A stretch of DNA of 18,200 nucleotides from Clostridia bacterium (GCA_017381395.1 JAFOCH010000110.1:1-18200), one strand, 5' to 3'. Shown: positions 1 through 7,213, counted from the first letter of the stretch. Notes: generated by a model from the sequence alone, not told the origin. A program made the numbers and translations.

Positions 1-49
1 AGTATGTCAGTCCGTCTGTCCATACGGGCAGGTATTTTCTTTTTTTCAT
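1..49 (-). CDS. 5' end of an unidentified gene, cut by the window edge
   Basis: Reading leftward from an ATG at 47-49, the frame stays open to the window edge and gives MKKRKYLPVWTDGLTY. A good ribosome binding site (AGAGGTGA on the minus strand, about 53-62) lies at normal spacing before the ATG, which is the main support that this is a real start. Only 16 codons are visible, so no family can be named. It lies downstream of, and in the same direction as, the two SGNH hydrolase genes. The terminator at 114-147 separates it from them, so it is probably transcribed on its own. Confidence 0.6.
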   Translation of the reverse strand, partial: MKKRKYLPVWTDGLTY

Positions 50-113
50 TTTTCTCACCTCTTAATTGTACTATATCACACTCGCTGTACCATGAATAGG
101 TCTATATGCAAAG

Positions 114-147
114 AAAATCCGCCCAAATTTCTTTGGACGGATTTTTT
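114..147 (-). terminator. Rho-independent terminator of the SGNH lipoprotein gene
   Basis: A 13-bp stem (AAATCCGTCCAAA with TTTGGGCGGATTT on the minus strand) closes a GAAA loop and is followed by a T run in the minus direction. The one non-Watson-Crick pair is a G-U wobble in the minus-strand RNA but an A-C mismatch in the plus-strand RNA, so the element works best for minus-strand transcription. It lies about 35 bases after the stop of the gene at 184-1371. Confidence 0.85.
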
Positions 148-183
148 ATCAATTTTTATGTAAACACGCTTGATAATAGCGGC

Positions 184-1371
184 TTATTTATACTGAATAT
201 CTGTGCCGATGAAGCCGACGTTCTTGAAATCGTCGGGATTGGTACGAATAATGTAGTCGATGTAGGAGTCGACCAACTTTGCCGTATAAATGTAACCCAT
301 CGGGTTCATGTGACCGTGCAAAAAATACTTTTCTCTAAATGCGTCATCATAAACAGGGCCATACTTATAAAGGTCGATTACATATGAATTGTCAAAATGC
401 TCGGCCAAAGCGTACAGAGCATCGACCATGCCCTCGAATTTGACTATATCGGTTCTATCTCCTTCGTTGGGGAAGGTGACAAAAAAGAACTTTGCGTCGG
501 GGCTGATTTCCTTATATCTTCTGATAATTTCGGCATAGTAGCTGATAAAGGGGCTGGAATCGGTTACCTCGGCGGTGATGTCGTCCTTTGTACCGATTGG
601 CATATTCTGACCGAGAAGGTCGTTTACGCCCAATGCAATAACATATGCCTGACATGCCTTATCCTCGTCCCAGAAGCCCTTTTCGTTAGCGAAGCTACTG
701 AGATACCATTTTGCCGTCATTCCGCCCTTTGAGAAATTGTAAGCGGTGAGTCCATTTTTTCTGGCGATGTACTGGCCCCATGAATATTCAAACATATCGT
801 GATAGCCACGGCTTCCGTTGGCTGCAACCGTCTCGAATTCGCCTGAGGAAAGACTGTCACCGATGAAGGCCATTCGTCTGAAAATCGAGGTGTTGCTATA
901 CTCGCCTACAAAGTTTTCTAACGGCTTTTCGTTGGTGTTGACCTCTTCTACTCGGGCGGAGTAATCAGAAATCAACAGCTCAAACTGTTCTTTATCAAAA
1001 ATATAGTCGCCGTCGGTATTCACTCCGTCGCGGTGGAAACGCTGTGCTTCCCAGTGAATCAAATCAAAATCTCCGTTTTTGTACTCGATTCGGATAACAA
1101 CGTAGTCCTTTTCGATTACCTTTGCTGCATCCTCGTCGGAGGTGTGCTTGACACCATTTAAACGGGTAACAAATTTTTCGAATTCGTCGATGTTAGCTTT
1201 AACGGTGTATTCGTATGTATATTTTCCCTGAATGTAGTTGTCTAGGTCGACAATTTGAACCTTTGCCACGTCATCGGTATTGCAAACGTATTGTTTGTCC
1301 TCGCCACCACACGAGCAGCAGGAAAATACCAATGCGAAAAGCAGAGCAAAGCATATAATTTTTTTCATCAT
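184..1371 (-). CDS. SGNH/GDSL-type hydrolase lipoprotein with an extra N-terminal domain
   Basis: Probable exported lipid-anchored esterase or acetylesterase of the SGNH superfamily (395 aa). Residues 1-21 form a signal peptide with a Cys-rich lipobox-like end (LVFSCCSC), so the protein is likely anchored outside the membrane. Residues about 25-145 are an unassigned domain. The hydrolase domain starts near residue 148. Block I is FIGDSLSSGE with nucleophile Ser173, block II has the GG at 216-217, block III is GVND (248-251), and block V is LHGHMNPMGY with His354. The usual Asp three residues before the catalytic His is Leu here. The C-terminal 245 residues closely match the neighbouring gene at 1575-2333. 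The start is preceded by AAAGGTG at good spacing; a second ATG follows directly. The substrate cannot be read from the sequence; cell-wall or polysaccharide acyl groups are a guess. Confidence 0.85.
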   Translation of the reverse strand: MMKKIICFALLFALVFSCCSCGGEDKQYVCNTDDVAKVQIVDLDNYIQGKYTYEYTVKANIDEFEKFVTRLNGVKHTSDEDAAKVIEKDYVVIRIEYKNGDFDLIHWEAQRFHRDGVNTDGDYIFDKEQFELLISDYSARVEEVNTNEKPLENFVGEYSNTSIFRRMAFIGDSLSSGEFETVAANGSRGYHDMFEYSWGQYIARKNGLTAYNFSKGGMTAKWYLSSFANEKGFWDEDKACQAYVIALGVNDLLGQNMPIGTKDDITAEVTDSSPFISYYAEIIRRYKEISPDAKFFFVTFPNEGDRTDIVKFEGMVDALYALAEHFDNSYVIDLYKYGPVYDDAFREKYFLHGHMNPMGYIYTAKLVDSYIDYIIRTNPDDFKNVGFIGTDIQYK

Positions 1372-1405
1372 TTTTTCACACCTTTAGTAGTTTTATTTGT
1401 TTACC

Positions 1406-1433
1406 ATTGTACCATATTTTTCATTGGTTTCAA
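1406..1433 (-). promoter_or_regulatory. Sigma-A-type promoter of the SGNH lipoprotein gene
   Basis: On the minus strand TTGAAA (1428-1433) and TACAAT (1406-1411) are separated by 16 bases, about 35 bases upstream of the start codon at 1371. Confidence 0.65.
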
Positions 1434-1507
1434 CAAATACAAAACAAATTTGCAATTTTTTTCATTTATGTGCGTCATTGTGCAAAACGAGGAACAGGTC
1501 TATACGC

Positions 1508-1544
1508 AAAAAAATCCGCCCAAATTTCTTTGGACGGATTTTTG
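1508..1544 (-). terminator. Rho-independent terminator of the second SGNH gene (copy of 114-147)
   Basis: It has the same 13-bp stem, GAAA loop and single G-U wobble as the terminator at 114-147, followed by a T run in the minus direction. The bases just outside it (AGGTCTATA-GCAAA) are also shared with the other copy. The duplication of the SGNH gene therefore took its terminator along. Confidence 0.85.
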
Positions 1545-1574
1545 GATTCTTATACTTTCGCGTAAATGTGCTGA

Positions 1575-2333
1575 TTATTTATAATCTATTCCCGAGCCGA
1601 TGAAGCCAACTTCCTTAAAATCGTCGGGATTGGTGCGAATAATATAATCGATGTACGAATCAATCAAATTCGCGGTGAAGATATAACCCATCGGGTTCAT
1701 GTGTCCGTGTAAGAAATACTTTTCTCTGAATTCGTCGTCGTACACGGGACCATACTTGTAAAGGTCGATTACGTACGAATTGTCAAAGTGGTCGGCAAGA
1801 GCATAAAGTGCCTTTACCATACCCTCGGTTCTTTCTTTGTCTGTTCTTTCGCCTTCGTTCGGGAAGGTGACAAAGAAAAACTTTGCATCGGGGCTAATTT
1901 CCTTATATCGTCTAACAATTTCGGCATAGTAGCTGATAAAGGGGCTTTCCCTCTTTAAGTCGGTAATGGTGATATCCTTTGCTTCGCCTGTCGACATATT
2001 ATGATAAGCGAGGTCATTTACACCCAATGCGATAACGTAGGCCTGACACGCCTTTTCCTTGTCCCAAAAGCCGTTTTCTTCGGCATAGCAGTTAACATAC
2101 CATCTAGTGGTCATTCCGCCCTTTGAAAAGTTGTAAGCGGTGAGTCCGTTTTTTCTGGCTATGTACTGACCCCAGGAATATTCAAACATATCGTGATAGC
2201 CGTGGCTTCCGTCGTCGTTTACCGTTTCGAATTCGCCCGACGAAAGACTGTCGCCGATAAAGCCAATTCTTCTGAATATGGCGGTGTTACTGTAAGCACC
2301 GACAAAATTGTCCAAAGGTTTTTCGTTTATCAT
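1575..2333 (-). CDS. SGNH/GDSL-type hydrolase, signal-less paralog
   Basis: 252-aa SGNH hydrolase, a tandem paralog of the gene at 184-1371. The proteins align from NEKPL near residue 3 here (residue 147 of the lipoprotein) to their ends, with most residues identical and no large gaps. Block I (FIGDSLSSGE, Ser29), the GG of block II, GVND of block III and LHGHMNPMGY of block V are all present; the Asp expected before the block V His is again Leu. No signal peptide or lipobox is visible, so it is probably cytoplasmic, unlike its neighbour. The start is supported by an AGGGAG site 8-9 bases upstream and by a promoter at 2365-2393. Either this copy lost the N-terminal domain and export signal, or the other copy gained them. 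The substrate is unknown. Confidence 0.85.
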   Translation of the reverse strand: MINEKPLDNFVGAYSNTAIFRRIGFIGDSLSSGEFETVNDDGSHGYHDMFEYSWGQYIARKNGLTAYNFSKGGMTTRWYVNCYAEENGFWDKEKACQAYVIALGVNDLAYHNMSTGEAKDITITDLKRESPFISYYAEIVRRYKEISPDAKFFFVTFPNEGERTDKERTEGMVKALYALADHFDNSYVIDLYKYGPVYDDEFREKYFLHGHMNPMGYIFTANLIDSYIDYIIRTNPDDFKEVGFIGSGIDYK

Positions 2334-2364
2334 AATTTTTTCTCCCTAACGTTTAGTTTGTTTT

Positions 2365-2393
2365 ATTATAATGCGTTTGAGTATTTTTTTCAA
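2365..2393 (-). promoter_or_regulatory. Sigma-A-type promoter of the second SGNH gene
   Basis: TTGAAA (2388-2393) and a perfect TATAAT (2365-2370) on the minus strand are separated by 17 bases, about 32 bases before the start codon. Confidence 0.75.
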
Positions 2394-2461
2394 TATCAAG
2401 CGGAATTTTTTATTAAATAATAGAAATTGATTTACGCAAAAATTACATATAAAATGTATTG

Positions 2462-2491
2462 TTGCAAAAAATAGCGTCGATATGCTATAAT
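2462..2491 (+). promoter_or_regulatory. Sigma-A-type promoter of the DUF1622-like gene
   Basis: TTGCAA (2462-2467) and TATAAT (2486-2491) are separated by 18 bases, about 77 bases upstream of the start at 2568. It is divergent from the promoter at 2365-2393. Confidence 0.65.
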
Positions 2492-2567
2492 TATTACAAA
2501 GGTTGACAAGGACGTCTAACCATAGCTTATTATAAAAGGATGGTGCAAAAAAATAGGACAGATCGCT

Positions 2568-2921
2568 ATGTATTTAAAGGAGCTCCTTTACCCGATTGCA
2601 GATATTTCTGCCAGTATATTGGAGCTGATTGGAATTGTTATCATCATTGTCGGCTCATTTCGTGCGCTTGTACGGTTGATTCAGCGCGTTATTGAAAAAA
2701 AGCCGTTTCACGTGGCTACCGACCTCGGTAAAGCACTTTCTTTGGCATTGGAATTTAAGATGGGTGCCGAGATTATAAAGACGGTTATTATTCATAATTT
2801 AGAGGAGCTTGCAATACTCGGTATCGTAATTATCATTCGAGCATTGTTGGCATTCCTTGTCCACTGGGAAATGCACCTGGACGAAAAGGCCGAGAAAAAG
2901 GCAATTGAAGAAAAAGAGTAG
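2568..2921 (+). CDS. DUF1622-like small integral membrane protein
   Basis: 117-aa hydrophobic protein. Residues about 12-38 form the first membrane segment (ILELIGIVIIIVGSFRAL). A basic loop follows, then LGKALSLALEFKMGAEIIKTVI (about 52-73) and a final membrane segment LAILGIVIIIRALLAFLVHW (about 80-99), ending in a charged Lys/Glu tail. The order of a Leu-rich first helix, the LGxALxLALEF-xxxAEIIKT block and the closing IxIIRALLxF helix fits the DUF1622 family of uncharacterised bacterial membrane proteins. PsiE-like proteins are a weaker alternative. The function is unknown. The ribosome binding site is weak (AGGA about 9 bases before the ATG), but no better start is seen. It is monocistronic, between its own promoter and the terminator at 2929-2957. 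Confidence 0.8.
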   Translation: MYLKELLYPIADISASILELIGIVIIIVGSFRALVRLIQRVIEKKPFHVATDLGKALSLALEFKMGAEIIKTVIIHNLEELAILGIVIIIRALLAFLVHWEMHLDEKAEKKAIEEKE

Positions 2922-2928
2922 TAGTAAA

Positions 2929-2957
2929 AATCCCCACCGAGCAAATCGGTGGGGATT
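2929..2957. terminator. Bidirectional terminator between convergent genes
   Basis: A perfect 12-bp stem AATCCCCACCGA/TCGGTGGGGATT closes a 5-base loop. T-rich sequence follows on the plus side (TTATTTGTTTG) and a T run follows in the minus direction. It can serve both the gene ending at 2921 and the convergent gene ending at 2979. Confidence 0.85.
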
Positions 2958-2978
2958 TATTTGTTTGTATAAAATGAA

Positions 2979-3455
2979 TTATGACTCTTGTACCAGTTTT
3001 CCGCAAATGTGTTCGGGGGTCAAAACAAGCAATAGTGTATTACAAGCACTTTGTTCAATTTCTGTTTTAATATATTCATCGTCGGAAGTAAATTTGTGAC
3101 TGAGCTTGGTCGTAATATCGGCAATCCTCTTCATATCGTCAACTACTTCCATCCTGCCGAAAACAATGACGCTTTTGATGTTCAACGCCCATTCGCCCTC
3201 GTTGCGATAGCCGTCATCATACGTGCAGAAACAAACCTTGTTACTTTTTTGCAATGCGTCCAATCTGTGACCCGATTTGCCACAATGAAAATATATGTTT
3301 CCGTCCTCTTCATCGTACCAGTGATTCATGGGCATTCCGTAAGGATACTCGTCGTCACCAATAACCGAGAGGACGCCTCTTTTGATTGTTTTCAGAATAT
3401 GTATGCATTCCTCTGTGGATATTTTTTTGTTTTTTCTCATCAGTTCTCGAAACAT
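2979..3455 (-). CDS. Pyridoxamine 5'-phosphate oxidase-like flavin protein (Nim-like)
   Basis: 158-aa member of the PNPOx-like split-barrel fold. The N-terminal helix (STEECIHILKTIKRGVLSV) is followed by the strand pair YPYGMPMNHWYD, then IYFHCGKSGHRLDALQKSN (about 54-72). That last block is typical of the NimA/flavin-binding subgroup, where the conserved His/Gly stretch lies by the FMN or haem pocket. VCFCTYDDG and the Val-rich strand SVIVFGRMEVV follow. This subgroup includes 5-nitroimidazole reductases, but most members are uncharacterised flavin-dependent oxidoreductases, so resistance should not be assumed. The start is supported by GGGGGA about 9 bases upstream and by the promoter at 3496-3524. 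It is monocistronic and convergent with the DUF1622-like gene. Confidence 0.85.
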   Translation of the reverse strand: MFRELMRKNKKISTEECIHILKTIKRGVLSVIGDDEYPYGMPMNHWYDEEDGNIYFHCGKSGHRLDALQKSNKVCFCTYDDGYRNEGEWALNIKSVIVFGRMEVVDDMKRIADITTKLSHKFTSDDEYIKTEIEQSACNTLLLVLTPEHICGKLVQES

Positions 3456-3495
3456 TTTAAAGTCCCCCGAAACAAAGGTTTAACGTATATATTGT

Positions 3496-3524
3496 ATTAT
3501 ATCATTTTTCGCCAGTAATCTCAA
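3496..3524 (-). promoter_or_regulatory. Sigma-A-type promoter of the PNPOx-like gene
   Basis: TTGAGA (3519-3524) and TATAAT (3496-3501) on the minus strand are separated by exactly 17 bases, about 40 bases upstream of the start codon. Confidence 0.75.
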
Positions 3525-3624
3525 CACTTCGCACTACAGGATTTCTCCATTATATATTTATCCCTCAAAAAAACTGTTTGCAAGATTATTAGCCAATTGT
3601 AATATTTTAAGCACAAATATTTTC

Positions 3625-3653
3625 TTTACATTATTGATTTACTACTGTATAAT
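3625..3653 (+). promoter_or_regulatory. Sigma-A-type promoter of the YcaO gene
   Basis: TTTACA (3625-3630) and TATAAT (3648-3653) are separated by 17 bases, about 37 bases before the ATG at 3690. This leaves a short leader with a GGAG ribosome binding site. Confidence 0.8.
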
Positions 3654-3689
3654 GCTATCATAACATGTTTTTTTAATTGGAGCTGTATT

Positions 3690-5513
3690 ATGAACCATAT
3701 CGACGAAAAATTTAAGGACGCAAAACCCGAAGATACAGTCAAAAAAATCAAAGGAATATTAGACAGTCTAAATATAGAAGTATCTGAAAAATGGTATGAT
3801 TCCGGATTAGATAATTGTTACAGTCTCACCGTTCGTGCAAAAGGTGGAGTACCTTTAACAAATGGTAAAGGTGTCACACGAGAATTGGCGCGTGCAAGTG
3901 CCTATGCTGAATTTATAGAACGCTTGCAGGGTGGCATGCTTTTTTATAAATACCAATCAATAATTCGCGATCCGGATATGAATCTTCACGCCTCAGCACC
4001 TGATTGCAAATACATGACAGTAGATGAATTGGTGGAGAACGGCGATTGGATGGACCATATCATTGAGGCATACAAATACCCCCGACTTACTCGTAAGACC
4101 ATTGCTCAAAAATGTAAAATGTATGCCTGTGCAGATGATGGAAAAATATTAACCTTGCCGTTTTACAGCTTGTTTGAAAAAAAATACGTCTATCTGCCCA
4201 TCCACTTTGTCGACCAAATCTATGCTACCAATGGTTTCTGTGCAGGAAACACTCGTGAAGAAGGATGGGTTCATGCGCTTTCAGAAATTTTGGAAAGACA
4301 GGCGAATATCAGCATATTAACCAGCGGAACTGCCGCTCCGAAATTCCCTGCAGATATAATTGATAAATACCCGATCGTTTCTCGAATAATAAAACAAGTT
4401 CGTGAAAGCGGAGATTTTGATATTGATATTTTCGATTACTCTTTAGGCAGCGGATTCCCTGTCGTTTCGACCCGTATTATCAACAAAAAGGCCCACAGTT
4501 ACATAGTAAAGGTTGCTGCTGATCCCGTCTTTGAAATTGCTTTGCAAAGAAACTTAACAGAACTTTTCCAGGGCAAAAGTCTCAATAACCTTTCCCACGA
4601 TCACCCGGGCGTAATATTAAATAAGGTCACCGATTATCCTGTCGCTAACAATATTTACAACCAATTAGAGGCCGGAAACGGACTTTATACAGCCGACTAT
4701 TTTGCAGATGAAGTCGTAGGCCAAAGCGACGCTCAAACATTTGCCGACAATAGTAATAAAAACAATAGCCAGCTGCTTGATTACATTTTAGGTATATTTA
4801 AAAAAGAAAACCGTCAAATATACGTTCGAAATTTCTCTTACCTGGGATTTCCTAGCTATCGGTTTGTTGTTCCCGGCTTTTCTGAAGCACTTGCATTAAA
4901 ATTGATCGAAACCGTGCCTGAGTATTCCATAGGAGATATGACCTGCAAATTCCTTAAAAATCCGATTAGCGCAAGTGATTCTGATTTAAAATGGTTGTTG
5001 ATGCATAGCAATATGGTAAAGTCCGTCATGCGTAAATACAATAATTTCGGTTACCTTTCAGGCATTCCTACAACCTCGGCGGTCAATATGCTTTTAATAA
5101 GCATTACCAGAGCGTACGCCGCATACAGATTAGGTAAATATAAGGACGCTATCAAATATTTGAAAAACGCTATCCGTGCAAGCAAGGATCCCGAAGAAAA
5201 AGATTATTTTTATTGCATAAATAAATACCTTGAGCTTAAGCTTTCAGGTATTGATGATAACAAAATCAAAGTAATCATATACAAATTCTTCATAACATCT
5301 ATTGCTGACAAGCTTTTTTCAAATCTGGAAGACGGAAAAACTCCTTATGATGAATTTTTACTTAATTGCGACCTTGAAAATTGCGACAACTGCAAATATA
5401 GCGAATATTGTTGCTATCAAAATTCAAAGAGAATCTTTAAAACAATAGCAAAGAAATACCGCAATTTTGTAAACGGTCAGGATGAATCTGAATTTTCATT
5501 AGATAATTTTTAA
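3690..5513 (+). CDS. Stand-alone YcaO-domain protein with C-terminal helical repeat and Cys cluster
   Basis: 607-aa YcaO-superfamily protein. YcaO domains use ATP to activate a peptide or protein backbone amide, making azolines, thioamides or amidines; E. coli YcaO has been linked to RimO-dependent methylthiolation of ribosomal protein S12. The ATP/Mg motifs are intact. The first is S70-x3-E74-x2-E77-R78 within GKGVTRELARASAYAEFIER. The second is N181GFCAGN with E191, E199, E202 and R203. A third is RNLTELFQ (287-294). Residues about 465-495 look like a TPR-type helix pair. The C-terminus carries C560-x4-C565-x2-C568-x5-C574-C575, a possible metal site. Length and architecture resemble E. coli YcaO more than RiPP cyclodehydratases. 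No precursor peptide, E1-like partner or TfuA gene is next to it. GGAG 8 bases before the ATG sets the start. The gene is AT-richer than its neighbours. Target unknown. Confidence 0.88.
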   Translation: MNHIDEKFKDAKPEDTVKKIKGILDSLNIEVSEKWYDSGLDNCYSLTVRAKGGVPLTNGKGVTRELARASAYAEFIERLQGGMLFYKYQSIIRDPDMNLHASAPDCKYMTVDELVENGDWMDHIIEAYKYPRLTRKTIAQKCKMYACADDGKILTLPFYSLFEKKYVYLPIHFVDQIYATNGFCAGNTREEGWVHALSEILERQANISILTSGTAAPKFPADIIDKYPIVSRIIKQVRESGDFDIDIFDYSLGSGFPVVSTRIINKKAHSYIVKVAADPVFEIALQRNLTELFQGKSLNNLSHDHPGVILNKVTDYPVANNIYNQLEAGNGLYTADYFADEVVGQSDAQTFADNSNKNNSQLLDYILGIFKKENRQIYVRNFSYLGFPSYRFVVPGFSEALALKLIETVPEYSIGDMTCKFLKNPISASDSDLKWLLMHSNMVKSVMRKYNNFGYLSGIPTTSAVNMLLISITRAYAAYRLGKYKDAIKYLKNAIRASKDPEEKDYFYCINKYLELKLSGIDDNKIKVIIYKFFITSIADKLFSNLEDGKTPYDEFLLNCDLENCDNCKYSEYCCYQNSKRIFKTIAKKYRNFVNGQDESEFSLDNF

Positions 5514-5533
5514 TTGACCAAAAAACTCAAAAA

Positions 5534-5567
5534 AAAACACCGCTGATATAAAAATCAGCGGTGTTTT
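5534..5567. terminator. Bidirectional terminator between YcaO and GH13 genes
   Basis: A perfect 14-bp stem AAAACACCGCTGAT/ATCAGCGGTGTTTT closes an ATAAAA loop, with a T run downstream and an A run upstream. It can therefore end both the YcaO transcript and the convergent GH13 transcript. Confidence 0.92.
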
Positions 5568-5582
5568 TATTATACGATGAAA

Positions 5583-7172
5583 TTATTCCTCGATGATGGC
5601 TACTTCGTAGGGGCGGTAGGTGCCGCTGACGATATCTCTACCATAGTTGGAAAGAATAATCTTTCCATTGGTTTCTACCGAGATTTCGGCCTCTTCCTCA
5701 AAGTTGCATATTACGATAAAGCGCTTGCCCTCGTAGGTACGGGTAAAGATAAAGTTGCCGTCCTCCTTCTTTGATACAAGCTCGAAATCGCCATAGAGGA
5801 TTGCATCATTCTCGCGTCTGATTTTGAGAATGTCGCGATAGAATTTGAATACCGATTTTTCGCTATTGCGGTCGGTTTCGAGATTGATTTCCTTATATCT
5901 GCTGTGAAGGGGCATCCACGGCTCGGCATCAGAAAATCCGCCATTTTTACCCGCGGTCCATGACATCGGGCGACGAGGATTATCTCGGCTACCGAAATTT
6001 ATCTTTTCAATAGCTTCTTCGGGCGTCATATTTTCGCAAAAATACTTGTAAATATTAACGCTTTCGATATCGTCAAATTCGTCAATCGAATCGTGGTGCG
6101 AATTGGTAAGTCCGAACTCCTGACCCTGATAGATAAAGGGAACTCCGCGAAGGAGATAGAACATTGCGGCAAGGCAGGTAGCCGACTCGTAACGAAGCTC
6201 GCCATCATTTCCCATACGCGAAATAAAGCGTCCGTTATCGTGATTATCGGTAAAGAGGGCGTGGATAAGGTCGCGCTCCTGATTGAGTGTCTGCCAATTT
6301 GCAATAATATCGCGAACCGATTTAAGCGATTCAGGCTTTTTTCTAAACTTGGTAGTGCAACCGCAAGCGAGATGGTCAAACTGGAAAAGGGTACTAAGCT
6401 CCCCTCTCTCGTATGCAGAATGACGGACAATCTCGTCAATATCTCCTGCCCAGCATTCGCCAACGGTAAAGATGTGACGAACCTTGTCACGTCCGAAAAG
6501 GGCGTGGATATGGTCGTGGAGCTGAGGGCCAAAGCAATTAGAATTACGCTCCCAATCCTTTGAAATCTGGTCAATTACGTCGCAACGGAAACCGTCAACT
6601 CCGAGGTCAACCCAGAAATCGACAACGTCCTGTATTTCCTTTACAACCTTTGGATTTTCCCAATTCAGGTCGGGCTGGCTGGGTGCATATGAGTGAAGAT
6701 AATACTGTCCTCTCTGCTCGTCATATTCCCACGCCGAGCCACAGAAGCAGCTCTGCCAATCATTTTGCGGCTCGTCAAACCAGTAGTAATAGTCGCTGTA
6801 GGGATTATCCTTTGACATGCGTGACTGCTTGAACCATTCATGTTCGGATGAGGTGTGGTTGGGAACGAGGTCCATAATGAGCTTCATATCCCTCTTGTGC
6901 ATCTCGCTGATGAGACGCTTCACATCGTCGAGGGTACCAAACTCGTCCATAATATCGCGATAATCGGCAATATCATAGCCATTATCGTCATTCGGGCTCT
7001 TATAACACGGGCAGAGCCATATTGCGTTTACGCCAAGCTCCTTTAAATAATCGAGCTTTTCAATAACGCCGTTTATATCGCCTATCCCGTCGCCGTTAGT
7101 GTCATTAAAGCTACGGGGATAAACCTGATAAATTACATAACTTAGAAACTTTTTATACTGTTCGGAAATCAT
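5583..7172 (-). CDS. GH13 alpha-glucosidase (oligo-1,6-glucosidase-like)
   Basis: 529-aa cytoplasmic glycoside hydrolase family 13 enzyme, no signal peptide. It probably releases glucose from short alpha-glucosides such as isomaltose or malto-oligosaccharides. The N-terminal DTNGDGIGD (about 24-32) is the calcium-site loop found in subfamily GH13_31. Region I is DLVPNH (101-106). Region II is GFRCDV with nucleophile Asp198. Region III is VGEC with acid/base Glu239. Region IV is FTDNHDN with Asp312. The C-terminal part (about 455-529) is the all-beta domain C. The length fits oligo-1,6-glucosidase, dextran glucosidase DexB and trehalose-6-phosphate hydrolase TreC, and sequence reading alone does not separate them, so no symbol is given. 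An AGGAGG site 10 bases upstream sets the start. It has its own promoter overlapped by a palindrome (7195-7213). It is likely used for breakdown of glycogen or dietary alpha-glucan. Confidence 0.92.
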   Translation of the reverse strand: MISEQYKKFLSYVIYQVYPRSFNDTNGDGIGDINGVIEKLDYLKELGVNAIWLCPCYKSPNDDNGYDIADYRDIMDEFGTLDDVKRLISEMHKRDMKLIMDLVPNHTSSEHEWFKQSRMSKDNPYSDYYYWFDEPQNDWQSCFCGSAWEYDEQRGQYYLHSYAPSQPDLNWENPKVVKEIQDVVDFWVDLGVDGFRCDVIDQISKDWERNSNCFGPQLHDHIHALFGRDKVRHIFTVGECWAGDIDEIVRHSAYERGELSTLFQFDHLACGCTTKFRKKPESLKSVRDIIANWQTLNQERDLIHALFTDNHDNGRFISRMGNDGELRYESATCLAAMFYLLRGVPFIYQGQEFGLTNSHHDSIDEFDDIESVNIYKYFCENMTPEEAIEKINFGSRDNPRRPMSWTAGKNGGFSDAEPWMPLHSRYKEINLETDRNSEKSVFKFYRDILKIRRENDAILYGDFELVSKKEDGNFIFTRTYEGKRFIVICNFEEEAEISVETNGKIILSNYGRDIVSGTYRPYEVAIIEE

Positions 7173-7194
7173 TTTTTTATTTCCTCCTCAAAAA

Positions 7195-7213
7195 ATACTA
7201 ATACAATTAGTAT
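7195..7213. promoter_or_regulatory. Palindrome overlapping the GH13 promoter, candidate operator
   Basis: ATACTAAT-ACA-ATTAGTAT is a perfect 8-bp inverted repeat with a 3-base spacer. It overlaps the -10 hexamer of the GH13 promoter and lies 20-40 bases before the start codon, where a repressor dimer could block transcription. It is AT-rich, so chance is possible, and no regulator gene is beside it. Confidence 0.45.

Noticed and set aside
397..732. Plus-strand frames of about 90-110 codons opposite the SGNH lipoprotein
   Set aside because: Shadow frames; the SGNH motifs on the minus strand and the shared paralog explain the coding signal.
3525..3689. A RiPP precursor peptide gene beside the YcaO gene
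   Set aside because: I checked the stretches before and after the YcaO gene and saw no short frame with a ribosome binding site and a Cys/Ser/Thr-rich core.
6026..6574. Overlapping open frames of about 150-180 codons on both strands inside the GH13 gene
   Set aside because: All GH13 catalytic motifs lie in the chosen frame; these frames have no ribosome binding site and no family features.
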